Positions 25,491 to 32,914 of a stretch of 64,000 bases of DNA are shown here, in pieces. The position numbers and the translations under genes were made by a program. Each line of letters opens with the position of its first letter. Position 1 is the first letter of the stretch. This DNA is from an uncultured Clostridia bacterium (GTDB lineage Bacteria > Bacillota > Clostridia > Christensenellales > Aristaeellaceae), in the NCBI GenBank assembly GCA_934667105.1, contig CAKULG010000010.1:51274-115273 (forward strand), written 5' to 3'. The notes beneath the pieces are model-generated. The model made no database searches. It was not told the origin of the DNA and was given only the letters and a program-made list of their open reading frames with translations.

Positions 25491-27707
25491 ATGCACGTGC
25501 GTTTTTTTGAGGATTTGTTTCAGCCGGAGGGCCGGCAAAGCCCGCGGCAGGGAAGCCAGCGGCACTCCATTCAGCTTCGATCCACCCTGAGCCTGCTGCT
25601 GGCGATTTCGTTTTGCGTCGCCGTGCTTGCGTTGGCGGGCTCGGGCTGGACGCAGGCCTCCATTTCCCGCTACGCCATGAATGAATACGGCTATATTTTG
25701 CAGGATGTGGTGAACCTCATCGACGCGGACGTGGCCGCCTACCGCGCTTACGCCCTGCAGCTGGGGGGCGCTTCCTGGGTGAAGCGAATCGCCTATATGC
25801 AGGGCGGCGAAATCGACAAAAGCCGCGTGACCCGGCTGGATCTGTACGAATACAGCCAGCAGATGAAGCAATACCGTCAGGCCACGGGCGTATACGCCGT
25901 GGGCGTGATTTTCGCGGAAAAGAACCTGGCGGTGGCCTCGGGCGTGAACTGCGATATTCGCTATCTGGCCAATAATTTTATGCGGGTGGACGGCATGACG
26001 GAGGAGGACTGGCTGAAAACCTGCCGCAGAACGGCCAACGGCGCGCCGGTGATTCTGCCCAACCGGCATATGACCAGCTTCTTTGCCCAGACGGACGCGA
26101 TGCTGATGTTCTTTCCTATTTATACGCTTGACCAGGTGCGAAGCTGCGCGATGTTCGCCGTGGTGCGCCATCAGGATTTCGCGGCGTATTTCGACGGCCT
26201 GCTGGGCAGGAGCGAGGCGCTGCAAATCGCGGTTTCCGCGCAGGGGGAGGATACCCCCTTCCTGACGCTGGGCGAGCCCATTTCCGGCGAAACCGCCGTT
26301 ATCCGACGGGATTCCGCCGAACTGGGCCTCGCCTTTTCCCTGACGCTGCCCCAGGTGGTGGTGCTGGCGGAGGTGACAAACGTTCGCAACGCGCTGCTGC
26401 TGATTGTGGGCGGGCTTTGGGCGCTGCTGATTATCGTGGGGCTGCTTTTCTCCCATCGCCTGTTTAAGCCCCTTCGCCAGCTGCTGAACCTGGTGGACGG
26501 CGAAACGCCCCTGCGCCGCGATATCAACGAGTTCGATTCGCTCAAGCGCGGCATCGAGGAATTGAAGCAGCGGGAGGATCAGCTTTCCGCCGAGCTGGCG
26601 GTGCGCAAGGTGTATCTTCGCAACGCCGAATTGGATTATATGCTCGCCGGTATGCAGCCCGAGGGGGAGGAGCAGCGGCGGCTTTCGGAATTTATCAGCG
26701 AATTTGACCGCTTCGCGCATTACCGGGTGTGCCTGGCGCTGTGGCGGATGGTTCCGCCCCAGGGGCTGCCCTCCGCCCAAAGCGTGGAGAAACTGCTGGA
26801 AAAGGAAGCGGCGGCGGAGGGCGAGGCTGCGGCGTTCGTGCTGCGGCGGCCCAATCATCACATCCTGATTCTGGGCTATCGGGAAACTCGCAGCCTGGAA
26901 AACATGATTACCGCCATGCTGGAAAAATGGGCGGGCAGCTATGTGGCCGTGGGCTCGGAAACCGCCTCCCTGCGGCAGATTCGCGCCTCCTTTGAGGATG
27001 CGCAGGCCGCCAAGGATTACCGCTGCGTTTCCGACGGCTTCCGGGTGCTGCGCCATGACAACGTGATGAAAAGCATCGGCTATTATCTGCCCCAGGAGCA
27101 GGAGCGGCTGCTCACCGGCTATGTGTGCAGCGGCCAGGGGGAGCAGGCCCTTGCTGTGTTCCGCCAGGTGTATGAGGAAAACGCGGCCAAGCGCCAAACC
27201 ACCCAGAAGGGCATGCAGAACCTGATGACGAGCGTTGCGCTTTCCATCGTGAAGCTGACCGCCGACGCGGACGCGCCCGATATTCCCCAGGCCACGGACG
27301 ATCTGGAGGCCATGCGCGCGGGCGTGGAACGCTATATCGCCTCGGCGGCGGATTATTTCGCCCGGCGGCTGAAGGCCATGCCCAACCGTATGGAAAATAT
27401 TCTGGCCTATGTGAACGCCAATCTGCTGGACGCTACGCTGTCTCTGGATATGGTGGCGAATCATTTCAGCGTTTCCGCTTCGCTGATTTCCCGGCTGTTT
27501 ACCGAGCAGTACGGCGAAAATTTCCACGCCTATGTGAATCGCCAGCGCATCCGCCGGGCCACGGAGGTGCTGGCCAATGGCAACGACGATATTGCCGCCG
27601 TGGCCCTTCAGGTGGGCTATACCAACGATGTGACCTTCCGCCGTATGTTCAAGCGCTTCGCCGGCCTGACCCCCTCGGCTTACCGGGCCAATATCCACGA
27701 GATGTGA
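25491..27707 (+). CDS. Membrane-bound AraC family regulator (sugar-uptake type)
   Basis: A 738-residue protein. A membrane segment (about 38-58) and a second one (about 300-320, LLLIVGGLWALLIIVGLLF) flank an extracellular sensor region. A HAMP-like linker, a helical cytoplasmic part and a C-terminal AraC double helix-turn-helix (about 640-735) follow; the last shows MVANHFSVSASLISRLF, AAVALQVGYTNDVTFRRMFK and GLTPSAYR. Such regulators often sit beside YtcQ/LplB/YtcP importers and activate them in response to external sugar. The start is uncertain: ATG 25482, ATG 25491 and GTG 25497 are all in frame and none has a clear ribosome site. The importer genes follow. Confidence 0.85.
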   Translation: MHVRFFEDLFQPEGRQSPRQGSQRHSIQLRSTLSLLLAISFCVAVLALAGSGWTQASISRYAMNEYGYILQDVVNLIDADVAAYRAYALQLGGASWVKRIAYMQGGEIDKSRVTRLDLYEYSQQMKQYRQATGVYAVGVIFAEKNLAVASGVNCDIRYLANNFMRVDGMTEEDWLKTCRRTANGAPVILPNRHMTSFFAQTDAMLMFFPIYTLDQVRSCAMFAVVRHQDFAAYFDGLLGRSEALQIAVSAQGEDTPFLTLGEPISGETAVIRRDSAELGLAFSLTLPQVVVLAEVTNVRNALLLIVGGLWALLIIVGLLFSHRLFKPLRQLLNLVDGETPLRRDINEFDSLKRGIEELKQREDQLSAELAVRKVYLRNAELDYMLAGMQPEGEEQRRLSEFISEFDRFAHYRVCLALWRMVPPQGLPSAQSVEKLLEKEAAAEGEAAAFVLRRPNHHILILGYRETRSLENMITAMLEKWAGSYVAVGSETASLRQIRASFEDAQAAKDYRCVSDGFRVLRHDNVMKSIGYYLPQEQERLLTGYVCSGQGEQALAVFRQVYEENAAKRQTTQKGMQNLMTSVALSIVKLTADADAPDIPQATDDLEAMRAGVERYIASAADYFARRLKAMPNRMENILAYVNANLLDATLSLDMVANHFSVSASLISRLFTEQYGENFHAYVNRQRIRRATEVLANGNDDIAAVALQVGYTNDVTFRRMFKRFAGLTPSAYRANIHEM

Positions 27708-27719
27708 GGGGAGGAATGG

Positions 27720-27761
27720 GCGGGGGGAGCCTTCTTTAACGGCTAAAGACGGCTCTCTCGC
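27720..27761. repeat. Intergenic palindromic repeat, copy 5
   Basis: GCGGGGGGAGCCTTCTTT and AAAGACGGCTCTCTCGC pair with a few mismatches around AACGGCT. It follows the AraC gene; the next gene runs in the same direction, so the site marks a transcript end that is not convergent. Confidence 0.7.
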
Positions 27762-27883
27762 CTAATAATTACGCCTCTCCCTGCCGTAAAGGATTGAACG
27801 GGGTTCAAAATCTGCATCCTGGGGAAATAAAGCAAAAAACGGCGGGCTTTATTCCGAAATGATCGGTTTTCAAATACTGTTCG

Positions 27884-27913
27884 TTGACAGCGGGGCATAA
27901 AATACATTATGGT
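27884..27913 (+). promoter_or_regulatory. Probable promoter of the ABC importer operon
   Basis: -35 TTGACA (27884-27889) with TATGGT (27908-27913) at an 18-bp spacer. The poor -10 fits a promoter that needs an activator, such as the adjacent AraC protein. About 60 bases of leader precede the ribosome site AGGGAGG. Confidence 0.55.
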
Positions 27914-27978
27914 TTTTCCACAAGCCGTCGGCGCGGAACGGTTTCCGTGCCGGCCAAAATTAAGGGAGGTTCGAAACC

Positions 27979-29511
27979 ATGAAGAAGATCCTGGCCCTGG
28001 TTCTGGCGCTGATGCTGGCGCTGACCGCCGCTTCCGCCCTGGCGGAGCCCTTTGGAAACGGCGAAACCCTGTCCTTCGCCTGTCTGGAGGGCTGGTATTC
28101 CGCCGTGACCATCAACGACAACCTGCCCAGCTGGCAGAAGATTGAGGAAAACACGGGCGTGAAGATCGCCTGGGAAGCCAATTCCGATTACAACACCGCC
28201 ATGCAGCCCCGCGTGGCCGCCGGGCAGGAGCTGCCGGACATCATGCTGATCCCCCCCGCCTGGTCCAACAGCGGCGTATACAAAATGGCGCTGGACGGCA
28301 CCATCATTCCTTTGGACGAGCTGATTGAAAAGTACGCTCCCAACATCCAGAAGGTGCTGGATGAGAATCCCGCCCTCAAGGGCTTGCTCACCGCCCCGGA
28401 CGGCCATATCTATTCCATCTGCGACGCGCCCATGTTTGTGAACGACCTGGTGGTGCAGAACGCGCAGTTCATCCGTCAGGATTGGCTGGACGCGCTGAAC
28501 CTGAAAGCCCCTGCCACCCTGGAAGATTGGCACGACGTTCTCACTGCCTTCAAGGGCTATGATCCCACCGGCTACGGCGCGGAAGTGGTTCCCTTCGGCG
28601 GCAGCGGCTCTCTTCGCAGCAAGCTGAACGTGTTCCTGTGCGCCTTCGGCCTGCCCACCACCGCCACCAACTGGTGGTATGACGCAGACGGCAAGGTGAC
28701 TTGCTTTGTCACCAGCGAAGCCTTCCGGGAATACCTGACCACCATGGCTCAGTGGTATGACGAAGGCCTGATCGATATGGAAGTGCGCGACGAATCCAAC
28801 TTCCAATCCCTGGTTTCCACCAACGTGGTCGGCTCCTTCGTCACGCTGTCCGAGCGCGTGAAGCAGTATGACGGTCTGCTGGCCACCGCCGGTGTGGAAG
28901 GCAAGCATGCCCTGGTGACTCCGCCCTATTCCGCCGATAAGCTGCTGGTGAAGCGCGATTCCACCTGGAGCCACTACGGCATTACCTCCTATTGCAAGAA
29001 CCCCGAGCTGGCCATTCGCTGGATCGATTACGTCTGGGGCTCCGACGAGGGCGTGACCATCAACGAATGGGGCATCGAGGGCCTCAGCTTTGAGCGGGAT
29101 GCGGAAGGCAAAAAGCATTACACCGATTATGTGCTGAACAATCCCGACGGCCTGGATCCCTACAACGCGCTGCGCAGCCTGGGCTCCTCCGATACCATCC
29201 TGGTGCGCACCCCCGCCGAGGTGTACGCGGCGCTGAACACCGAATATGTAATCAGCTACGGCGAAAGCCTGCTGGATCAGCGCGTGGAGCCCTTCCCCCA
29301 GGTGATGGCCACGGTGGAAGAGCAGGCCGTGCTGGATCGCATCGAGCCCGACTTTAACACCTTCTGCGATGAAAGCATCGAAAAGTTCATCGCCGGAATC
29401 ACCCCCATGAGCGAATTTGACGCCTTTGTGGAAAAGCTGAACACCATTGGTCTGGAAGATCTGCTGGCCGTCAAGCAGGCCCAGTTCGACCGCTTCAACG
29501 CCAGCAAGTGA
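27979..29511 (+). CDS. Extracellular solute-binding protein of an oligosaccharide ABC importer
   Basis: A 510-residue family 1 solute-binding protein of the YtcQ/LplA type. The signal peptide MKKILALVLALMLALTAASA ends in ALAEP with no cysteine, so a type I cleavage is predicted rather than lipidation, which is unusual for a Gram-positive binding protein. Mature features include QPRVAAGQELPDIMLIPP near the start, PDGHIYSICD and, near the end, EPDFNTFCDESIEKFIAGI. It is the first of three importer genes, with codon use richer in C-ending codons, as in highly expressed genes. The ligand is probably a plant-type oligosaccharide, judged only from the flanking hydrolases. Confidence 0.88.
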   Translation: MKKILALVLALMLALTAASALAEPFGNGETLSFACLEGWYSAVTINDNLPSWQKIEENTGVKIAWEANSDYNTAMQPRVAAGQELPDIMLIPPAWSNSGVYKMALDGTIIPLDELIEKYAPNIQKVLDENPALKGLLTAPDGHIYSICDAPMFVNDLVVQNAQFIRQDWLDALNLKAPATLEDWHDVLTAFKGYDPTGYGAEVVPFGGSGSLRSKLNVFLCAFGLPTTATNWWYDADGKVTCFVTSEAFREYLTTMAQWYDEGLIDMEVRDESNFQSLVSTNVVGSFVTLSERVKQYDGLLATAGVEGKHALVTPPYSADKLLVKRDSTWSHYGITSYCKNPELAIRWIDYVWGSDEGVTINEWGIEGLSFERDAEGKKHYTDYVLNNPDGLDPYNALRSLGSSDTILVRTPAEVYAALNTEYVISYGESLLDQRVEPFPQVMATVEEQAVLDRIEPDFNTFCDESIEKFIAGITPMSEFDAFVEKLNTIGLEDLLAVKQAQFDRFNASK

Positions 29512-29522
29512 GGTGAAAAGGT

Positions 29523-30470
29523 TTGACCAGCCTATCCTGTTCGGGATTAGGCAGAAAGGAGCGGCGCCAGATTTTCTGGCGCCGGCTCTGGCGTGACCGC
29601 TTCTTTGCGCTCATGATTCTGCCGGTGGTAATTTATTACATTCTCTTCAGCTATTACCCCATGTACGGCGTGCTGATCGCCTTTGAAAATTACATGCCCA
29701 GCAAAGGCATTACGGGCAGCGAATGGGTGGGGCTGGCCAATTTCCGGCAGTTCTTCGGGGGCATTTTCTTCTGGCGGCTTCTGCGGAACACGCTGTTGAT
29801 TTCCGTTTATACCCTGGTTTTCGGCTTCCCGGTGCCTATCATTTTCGCCCTGATGCTCAATGAATTCCGGGATGGGGTCTTCAAGCGCTCCATCCAAACG
29901 CTGAGCTATCTGCCGCATTTTATCTCCATGGTGGTTATCTGCGGCATGATTATCAATTTCCTCAGCCCCAGCGGCGGCATTTTCAACGCGCTGATTAAGA
30001 TGTGCGGCGGGAAGCCCGTCAATTTCCTGGGCAAGCCCCAATATTTCCGCACCATTTACGTCGTTTCCGGCATCTGGCAGGAATTCGGCTGGGGCTCCAT
30101 CATCTATATCGCGGCGCTGTCGGGGGTGGATCCCCAATTGTACGAGGCCGCCCGCATCGACGGCGCGGGCAAATTCAAGCAGATGCTCTATGTGACGCTG
30201 CCCTCTATTAAAAACACGATGATCGTGCTGCTGATTCTGAACGTGGGCAACATGATGTCGGTGGGATTTGAGAAGATCATCCTGCTGTATAATTCTGCCA
30301 CCTATGACACGGCGGATGTGATTTCCTCCTATGTATACCGCATGGGCCTGCAATCGCTGCAATACAGCTATTCGGCGGCGGTGGGGCTGTTCAATTCGGT
30401 GATTAACGTGATTCTGCTGGTGGGAAGCAACGCCGTGGCCAAGCGCCTGAGCGGCAACGGCATTTGGTAA
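29523..30470 (+). CDS. ABC importer permease, LplB type
   Basis: A 315-residue inner-membrane protein with six predicted membrane segments. The ATPase-coupling EAA loop is clear (YEAARIDGAGKFKQMLYVTLP). LplB-type N-terminal features are present (WRDRFFALMILPVVIYYILF and the SYYPMYGVLIAFENY loop). The TTG start lies 11 bases after the binding-protein stop, behind GAGGTGAAAAGG. It pairs with the following permease. No ATPase gene is linked; such importers commonly share an MsmK-type ATPase encoded elsewhere. Confidence 0.9.
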   Translation: MTSLSCSGLGRKERRQIFWRRLWRDRFFALMILPVVIYYILFSYYPMYGVLIAFENYMPSKGITGSEWVGLANFRQFFGGIFFWRLLRNTLLISVYTLVFGFPVPIIFALMLNEFRDGVFKRSIQTLSYLPHFISMVVICGMIINFLSPSGGIFNALIKMCGGKPVNFLGKPQYFRTIYVVSGIWQEFGWGSIIYIAALSGVDPQLYEAARIDGAGKFKQMLYVTLPSIKNTMIVLLILNVGNMMSVGFEKIILLYNSATYDTADVISSYVYRMGLQSLQYSYSAAVGLFNSVINVILLVGSNAVAKRLSGNGIW

Positions 30471-30481
30471 GGAGGCGCGCA

Positions 30482-31363
30482 ATGAGCAAGATTCGTATGC
30501 CAATGGGCGAGCGCGTCGGCAAGATCGTCATGGTGGTCATTCTTTGCCTGATGGCCTTCGCGGCGCTGTATCCATTTTTGTATGTATTCGCCATGTCCAT
30601 CAGCGCGCCGGAGCATGTGCTCCGCCGGGACGTGTATCTCTATCCCAAGGGGATCGGCCTGCAGGGCTACACCCTGGTGTTCTCCAACAAGAACATTTGG
30701 CTTTCCTACGCGAACACGATTTTCTACACCCTGACGGGCACCTGCCTGAACGTGGCGATGACGGTGTTGGCGGCGTATCCCCTTTCCCGGGAAAAATTCG
30801 TTCTGCGCCGTCCTCTGTCGCTGTTCATCACGTTCACCATGTTCTTTGGCGGGGGCATGATTCCCTTTTTCATCGTCATTTCCCGCCTGGGCCTGTATAA
30901 CACCCGCTGGGCGGTGCTGATTCCCTTTGCGGTCAGCGCGTGGAACATCATTATCGCCCGCACCTTCTATGAGGGCATCCCTGAGGCGCTGATCGAATCG
31001 GCCACGGTGGACGGCGCGGGGAATATGACCACGCTGGTGAAGATCGTGCTGCCCCTGTCCGGGCCCATTCTTTCCGTGCTGGCGCTGTTTTACGCCGTGG
31101 GCCATTGGAACAGCTATTTCTGGCCCACCGTGCTGCTGCCCGATGCGAAGCTGCAGCCCCTGCAAATCTATCTGTATAAAATACTGGTGCAGCTGAAGCA
31201 GGATACTATGGCGGGCGCGCAGATCGGCATCAGCCGCACCGTTGCGGCCGAGCAATTCAAGTATTCCTCCATCATCGTTTCCATTCTGCCCATCATCATC
31301 GTGTATCCCTTCCTGCAAAAATACTTTGTCAAGGGCGTGATGATCGGCGCAGTCAAGGGTTGA
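30482..31363 (+). CDS. ABC importer permease, YtcP/LplC type
   Basis: A 293-residue partner permease of the carbohydrate importer, with six membrane segments and the EAA loop (EALIESATVDGAGNMTTLVK) near residues 165-185. The ATG at 30482 is chosen because AAGGAGG lies just upstream, 11 bases after the LplB-type stop; a GTG 18 bases earlier would overlap that gene. It ends the importer operon 23 bases before the repeat mosaic. Confidence 0.9.
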   Translation: MSKIRMPMGERVGKIVMVVILCLMAFAALYPFLYVFAMSISAPEHVLRRDVYLYPKGIGLQGYTLVFSNKNIWLSYANTIFYTLTGTCLNVAMTVLAAYPLSREKFVLRRPLSLFITFTMFFGGGMIPFFIVISRLGLYNTRWAVLIPFAVSAWNIIIARTFYEGIPEALIESATVDGAGNMTTLVKIVLPLSGPILSVLALFYAVGHWNSYFWPTVLLPDAKLQPLQIYLYKILVQLKQDTMAGAQIGISRTVAAEQFKYSSIIVSILPIIIVYPFLQKYFVKGVMIGAVKG

Positions 31364-31411
31364 ACGGCATACGGGGATAAGATATTGCGGGGGAACCATT
31401 CTTTGAGCTGT

Positions 31412-31504
31412 CGCCCCGCGCTCCTCCGCTAAAGCGGAAGCGCGGGTTTCGGGCGGCAATTTAAGAATTGCTCGCCCTCAGCCGCCCCTAAAGGGGCGGC
31501 GCTC
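31412..31504. repeat. Tandem 93-bp hairpin unit, first copy
   Basis: It begins CGCCCCGCGCTCCTCCGCTA and ends GGGCGGCGCTC. Internal hairpins include CGCGCTcctCCGCTAAAGCGGaAGCGCG, TTTAAGAATT-type AT core, and GCCGCCCC/GGGGCGGC around TAAA. It is nearly identical to 31509-31601 and separated from it by four bases (CAAT). Confidence 0.85.
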
Positions 31505-31508
31505 CAAT

Positions 31509-31601
31509 CGCCCCGCGCTCCTCCGCTAAAGCGGAAGCGCGGGTTTCGGGCGGCAAACGAAAGCTTGCTCGCCCTCAGCCGCCCTAAAGAGGGCGGCGCT
31601 C
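31509..31601. repeat. Tandem 93-bp hairpin unit, second copy
   Basis: Same length as the first copy. It differs mainly in the central ten bases (ACGAAAGCTT instead of TTTAAGAATT) and in the last hairpin, where GCCGCCC/GGGCGGC pairs around TAAAGA. The changes in the last stem keep pairing. Confidence 0.85.
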
Positions 31602-31633
31602 ACCAGAATGGTTGTCCACAATTCGGCATTGTC

Positions 31634-31665
31634 GTACAGGGGCGCAGAAAACTGCGCCCCTGTAC
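31634..31665. terminator. Perfect 14-bp hairpin, possible terminator
   Basis: GTACAGGGGCGCAG and its exact complement flank AAAA. No T-run follows on either strand, so termination is uncertain. The rest of the gap (31666-31800) has no gene; it holds GC-rich sequence with CCTTCCGCAGCCTCAATCG, similar to the tail of the palindrome at 37464 (CCTTCCGCAACCTCAATCG). Confidence 0.5.
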
Positions 31666-31810
31666 GCTGTGCCTCATTGAGCCTCCATCTCCCTTCATCC
31701 GCCACTGGCGGCGGGAGATCCCCCCCCTTCCGCAGCCTCAATCGTTCCCGCTTTCTTATTTCCTGGGCGAAGAAAAATGAAGAAACCCCCGGGAAAGCGC
31801 GAAAAAGGGA

Positions 31811-31840
31811 TTGACAAAGCAGGGGAAGGAAAGGTATAAT
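31811..31840 (+). promoter_or_regulatory. Sigma-A promoter of yceD-rpmF
   Basis: Perfect -35 TTGACA (31811-31816), 18-bp spacer, perfect -10 TATAAT (31835-31840). The leader to the coding start is about 25-30 bases. Confidence 0.9.
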
Positions 31841-31869
31841 AGAAAACGGTCACGATTGGAGTGATGTGC

Positions 31870-32400
31870 TTGTTGCTGGACATTTCCCGCGCCTTGCGCG
31901 CCCCCGGAGAGGATATTCCTTTCCTGCATCGTGATGCCATCCCACCGCAGGAGATTTTTGGCGAAACGATTACGTTCAGCCAAATCCTTCTGACTGGTTA
32001 TTACACCATGGCAGGGGATAACCTGCATATCTGGGGTGCGCTGAAGGGAGAGGCCCACGGGCTGTGCGCCGGTTGCCTTAAGCCGGTTGTCTACCCGCTG
32101 GAGGTTCCGTTCGACGAAATCTTTGTCCGCCTTTCCCGCGATCCCCAGCAGAAGGAAGATTCCGCTCAAGAGGATGAACGCCTGGTGTTCGAGGGCTCCA
32201 AGGTGGAGCTGGGGCACCTTGCGATGACGCTGGCTGTGCTCGATCTGCCCATGCGCTTTGAATGCGGGGCGGATTGCCCGGGCTTTCAGGCCCTTCAGCC
32301 GGAAGAAACCCCATCAACGCATGCTTGCCAGAAGGACATGCCCGACCAGCATCCTTTTTCGGCATTGCAGCAATTGCTGACAAAGGATCAGGAGGTGTAA
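31870..32400 (+). CDS. yceD: YceD/DUF177 family protein
   Basis: A 176-residue DUF177 protein, nearly always encoded directly before rpmF, as here; a role in 23S rRNA or large-subunit maturation has been proposed for relatives. It shows the zinc-type WGALKGEAHGLCAGCLKPV segment in place of the usual CxRCL and a final HPFSALQQLL. Three in-frame starts exist: GTG 31861, ATG 31864 and TTG 31870. Only the TTG lies at proper distance (8 bases) from GGAG (31858-31861), so it is preferred with limited certainty. It ends two bases before rpmF. Confidence 0.85.
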   Translation: MLLDISRALRAPGEDIPFLHRDAIPPQEIFGETITFSQILLTGYYTMAGDNLHIWGALKGEAHGLCAGCLKPVVYPLEVPFDEIFVRLSRDPQQKEDSAQEDERLVFEGSKVELGHLAMTLAVLDLPMRFECGADCPGFQALQPEETPSTHACQKDMPDQHPFSALQQLLTKDQEV

Positions 32401-32402
32401 TT

Positions 32403-32594
32403 ATGGCTCTGCCCAAAGGAAAAGTTTCGAAGGCCCGCGGCCGTTCCCGTCGCGCCAATTGGAAGCTTCAGCTTCCCGCTATCGTGGAATGCTCTCAGTG
32501 CCACAAGATGAAGCTGGCGCACCGCGTCTGCAAGCATTGCGGCTACTATGACGGCAAGCAGGTTGTCGCCGTGAGCGAAGAAAAGAACGCGTAA
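32403..32594 (+). CDS. rpmF: Large-subunit ribosomal protein L32
   Basis: A 63-residue L32: start MALPKGKVSKARGRSRRANW and a zinc ribbon CSQCHKMKLAHRVCKHCGYY with all four cysteines (CxxC...CxxC). A four-cysteine L32 is the zinc-dependent form. The ATG follows AGGAGG with tight spacing to yceD. Confidence 0.97.
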   Translation: MALPKGKVSKARGRSRRANWKLQLPAIVECSQCHKMKLAHRVCKHCGYYDGKQVVAVSEEKNA

Positions 32595-32607
32595 ACGTTT
32601 TTTTCGT

Positions 32608-32868
32608 CCCAAGCGTAATATGCCCCGATGATCGGGAGGAGTACGCACGTTTTCCCCCAAAGAGAGGGCCCGCCCACCGGCTGAAAGGCGGCCTGGGAAG
32701 GAAGCGCGCGGAAGGTCGCCCGGGAGGGTGGGAAATGAAAATACAAAGTAGTTTCCGCGTCCGGCGCGCGTTAAAGCGCCCTAAGGCAAGGGGGAAGACT
32801 GCTCCCCTTTTGCAAAGCAAGGTGGTACCACGGGTCGCTCCGTCCTTCAGGACGGGGCGGCTTTTTCA
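32608..32868 (+). promoter_or_regulatory. T-box leader of valS
   Basis: The T-box core AAGGTGGTACCACG is at 32819-32832, followed directly by a terminator stem (GCTCCGTCC TTCA GGACGGGGC) and CTTTTT (to about 32868). Upstream stem-I features are AGGAGTACG near 32637, AGAGAGGG (32663) and GGCTGAAAGG. A GTC valine codon after GAAG (32715-32717) is the likely specifier. Uncharged tRNA-Val should stabilise the antiterminator and raise valS expression. Confidence 0.92.
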
Positions 32869-32914
32869 TTTCCCCGGGCGGCGCGCCCGGCAAGGCGGAA
32901 AGGAAGGGCTTTTG

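Larger units (their letters stand above)
31387..31617. repeat. Palindromic repeat copy 6, split by two tandem 93-bp units
   Basis: The left arm GCGGGGGAACCATTCTTTGAG (31387-31407) and the partner CCAGAATGGTTGTCC (31603-31617) are halves of a family palindrome (AACCATTCT/AGAATGGTT). Between them lie two direct copies of another repeat. This is a nested arrangement in which the second element has opened the first. Confidence 0.7.

Noticed and set aside
31412..31601. Two direct repeats that could suggest a CRISPR array
   Set aside because: Units are 93 bp with a four-base gap, there are only two, each contains internal hairpins, and no cas gene is nearby.
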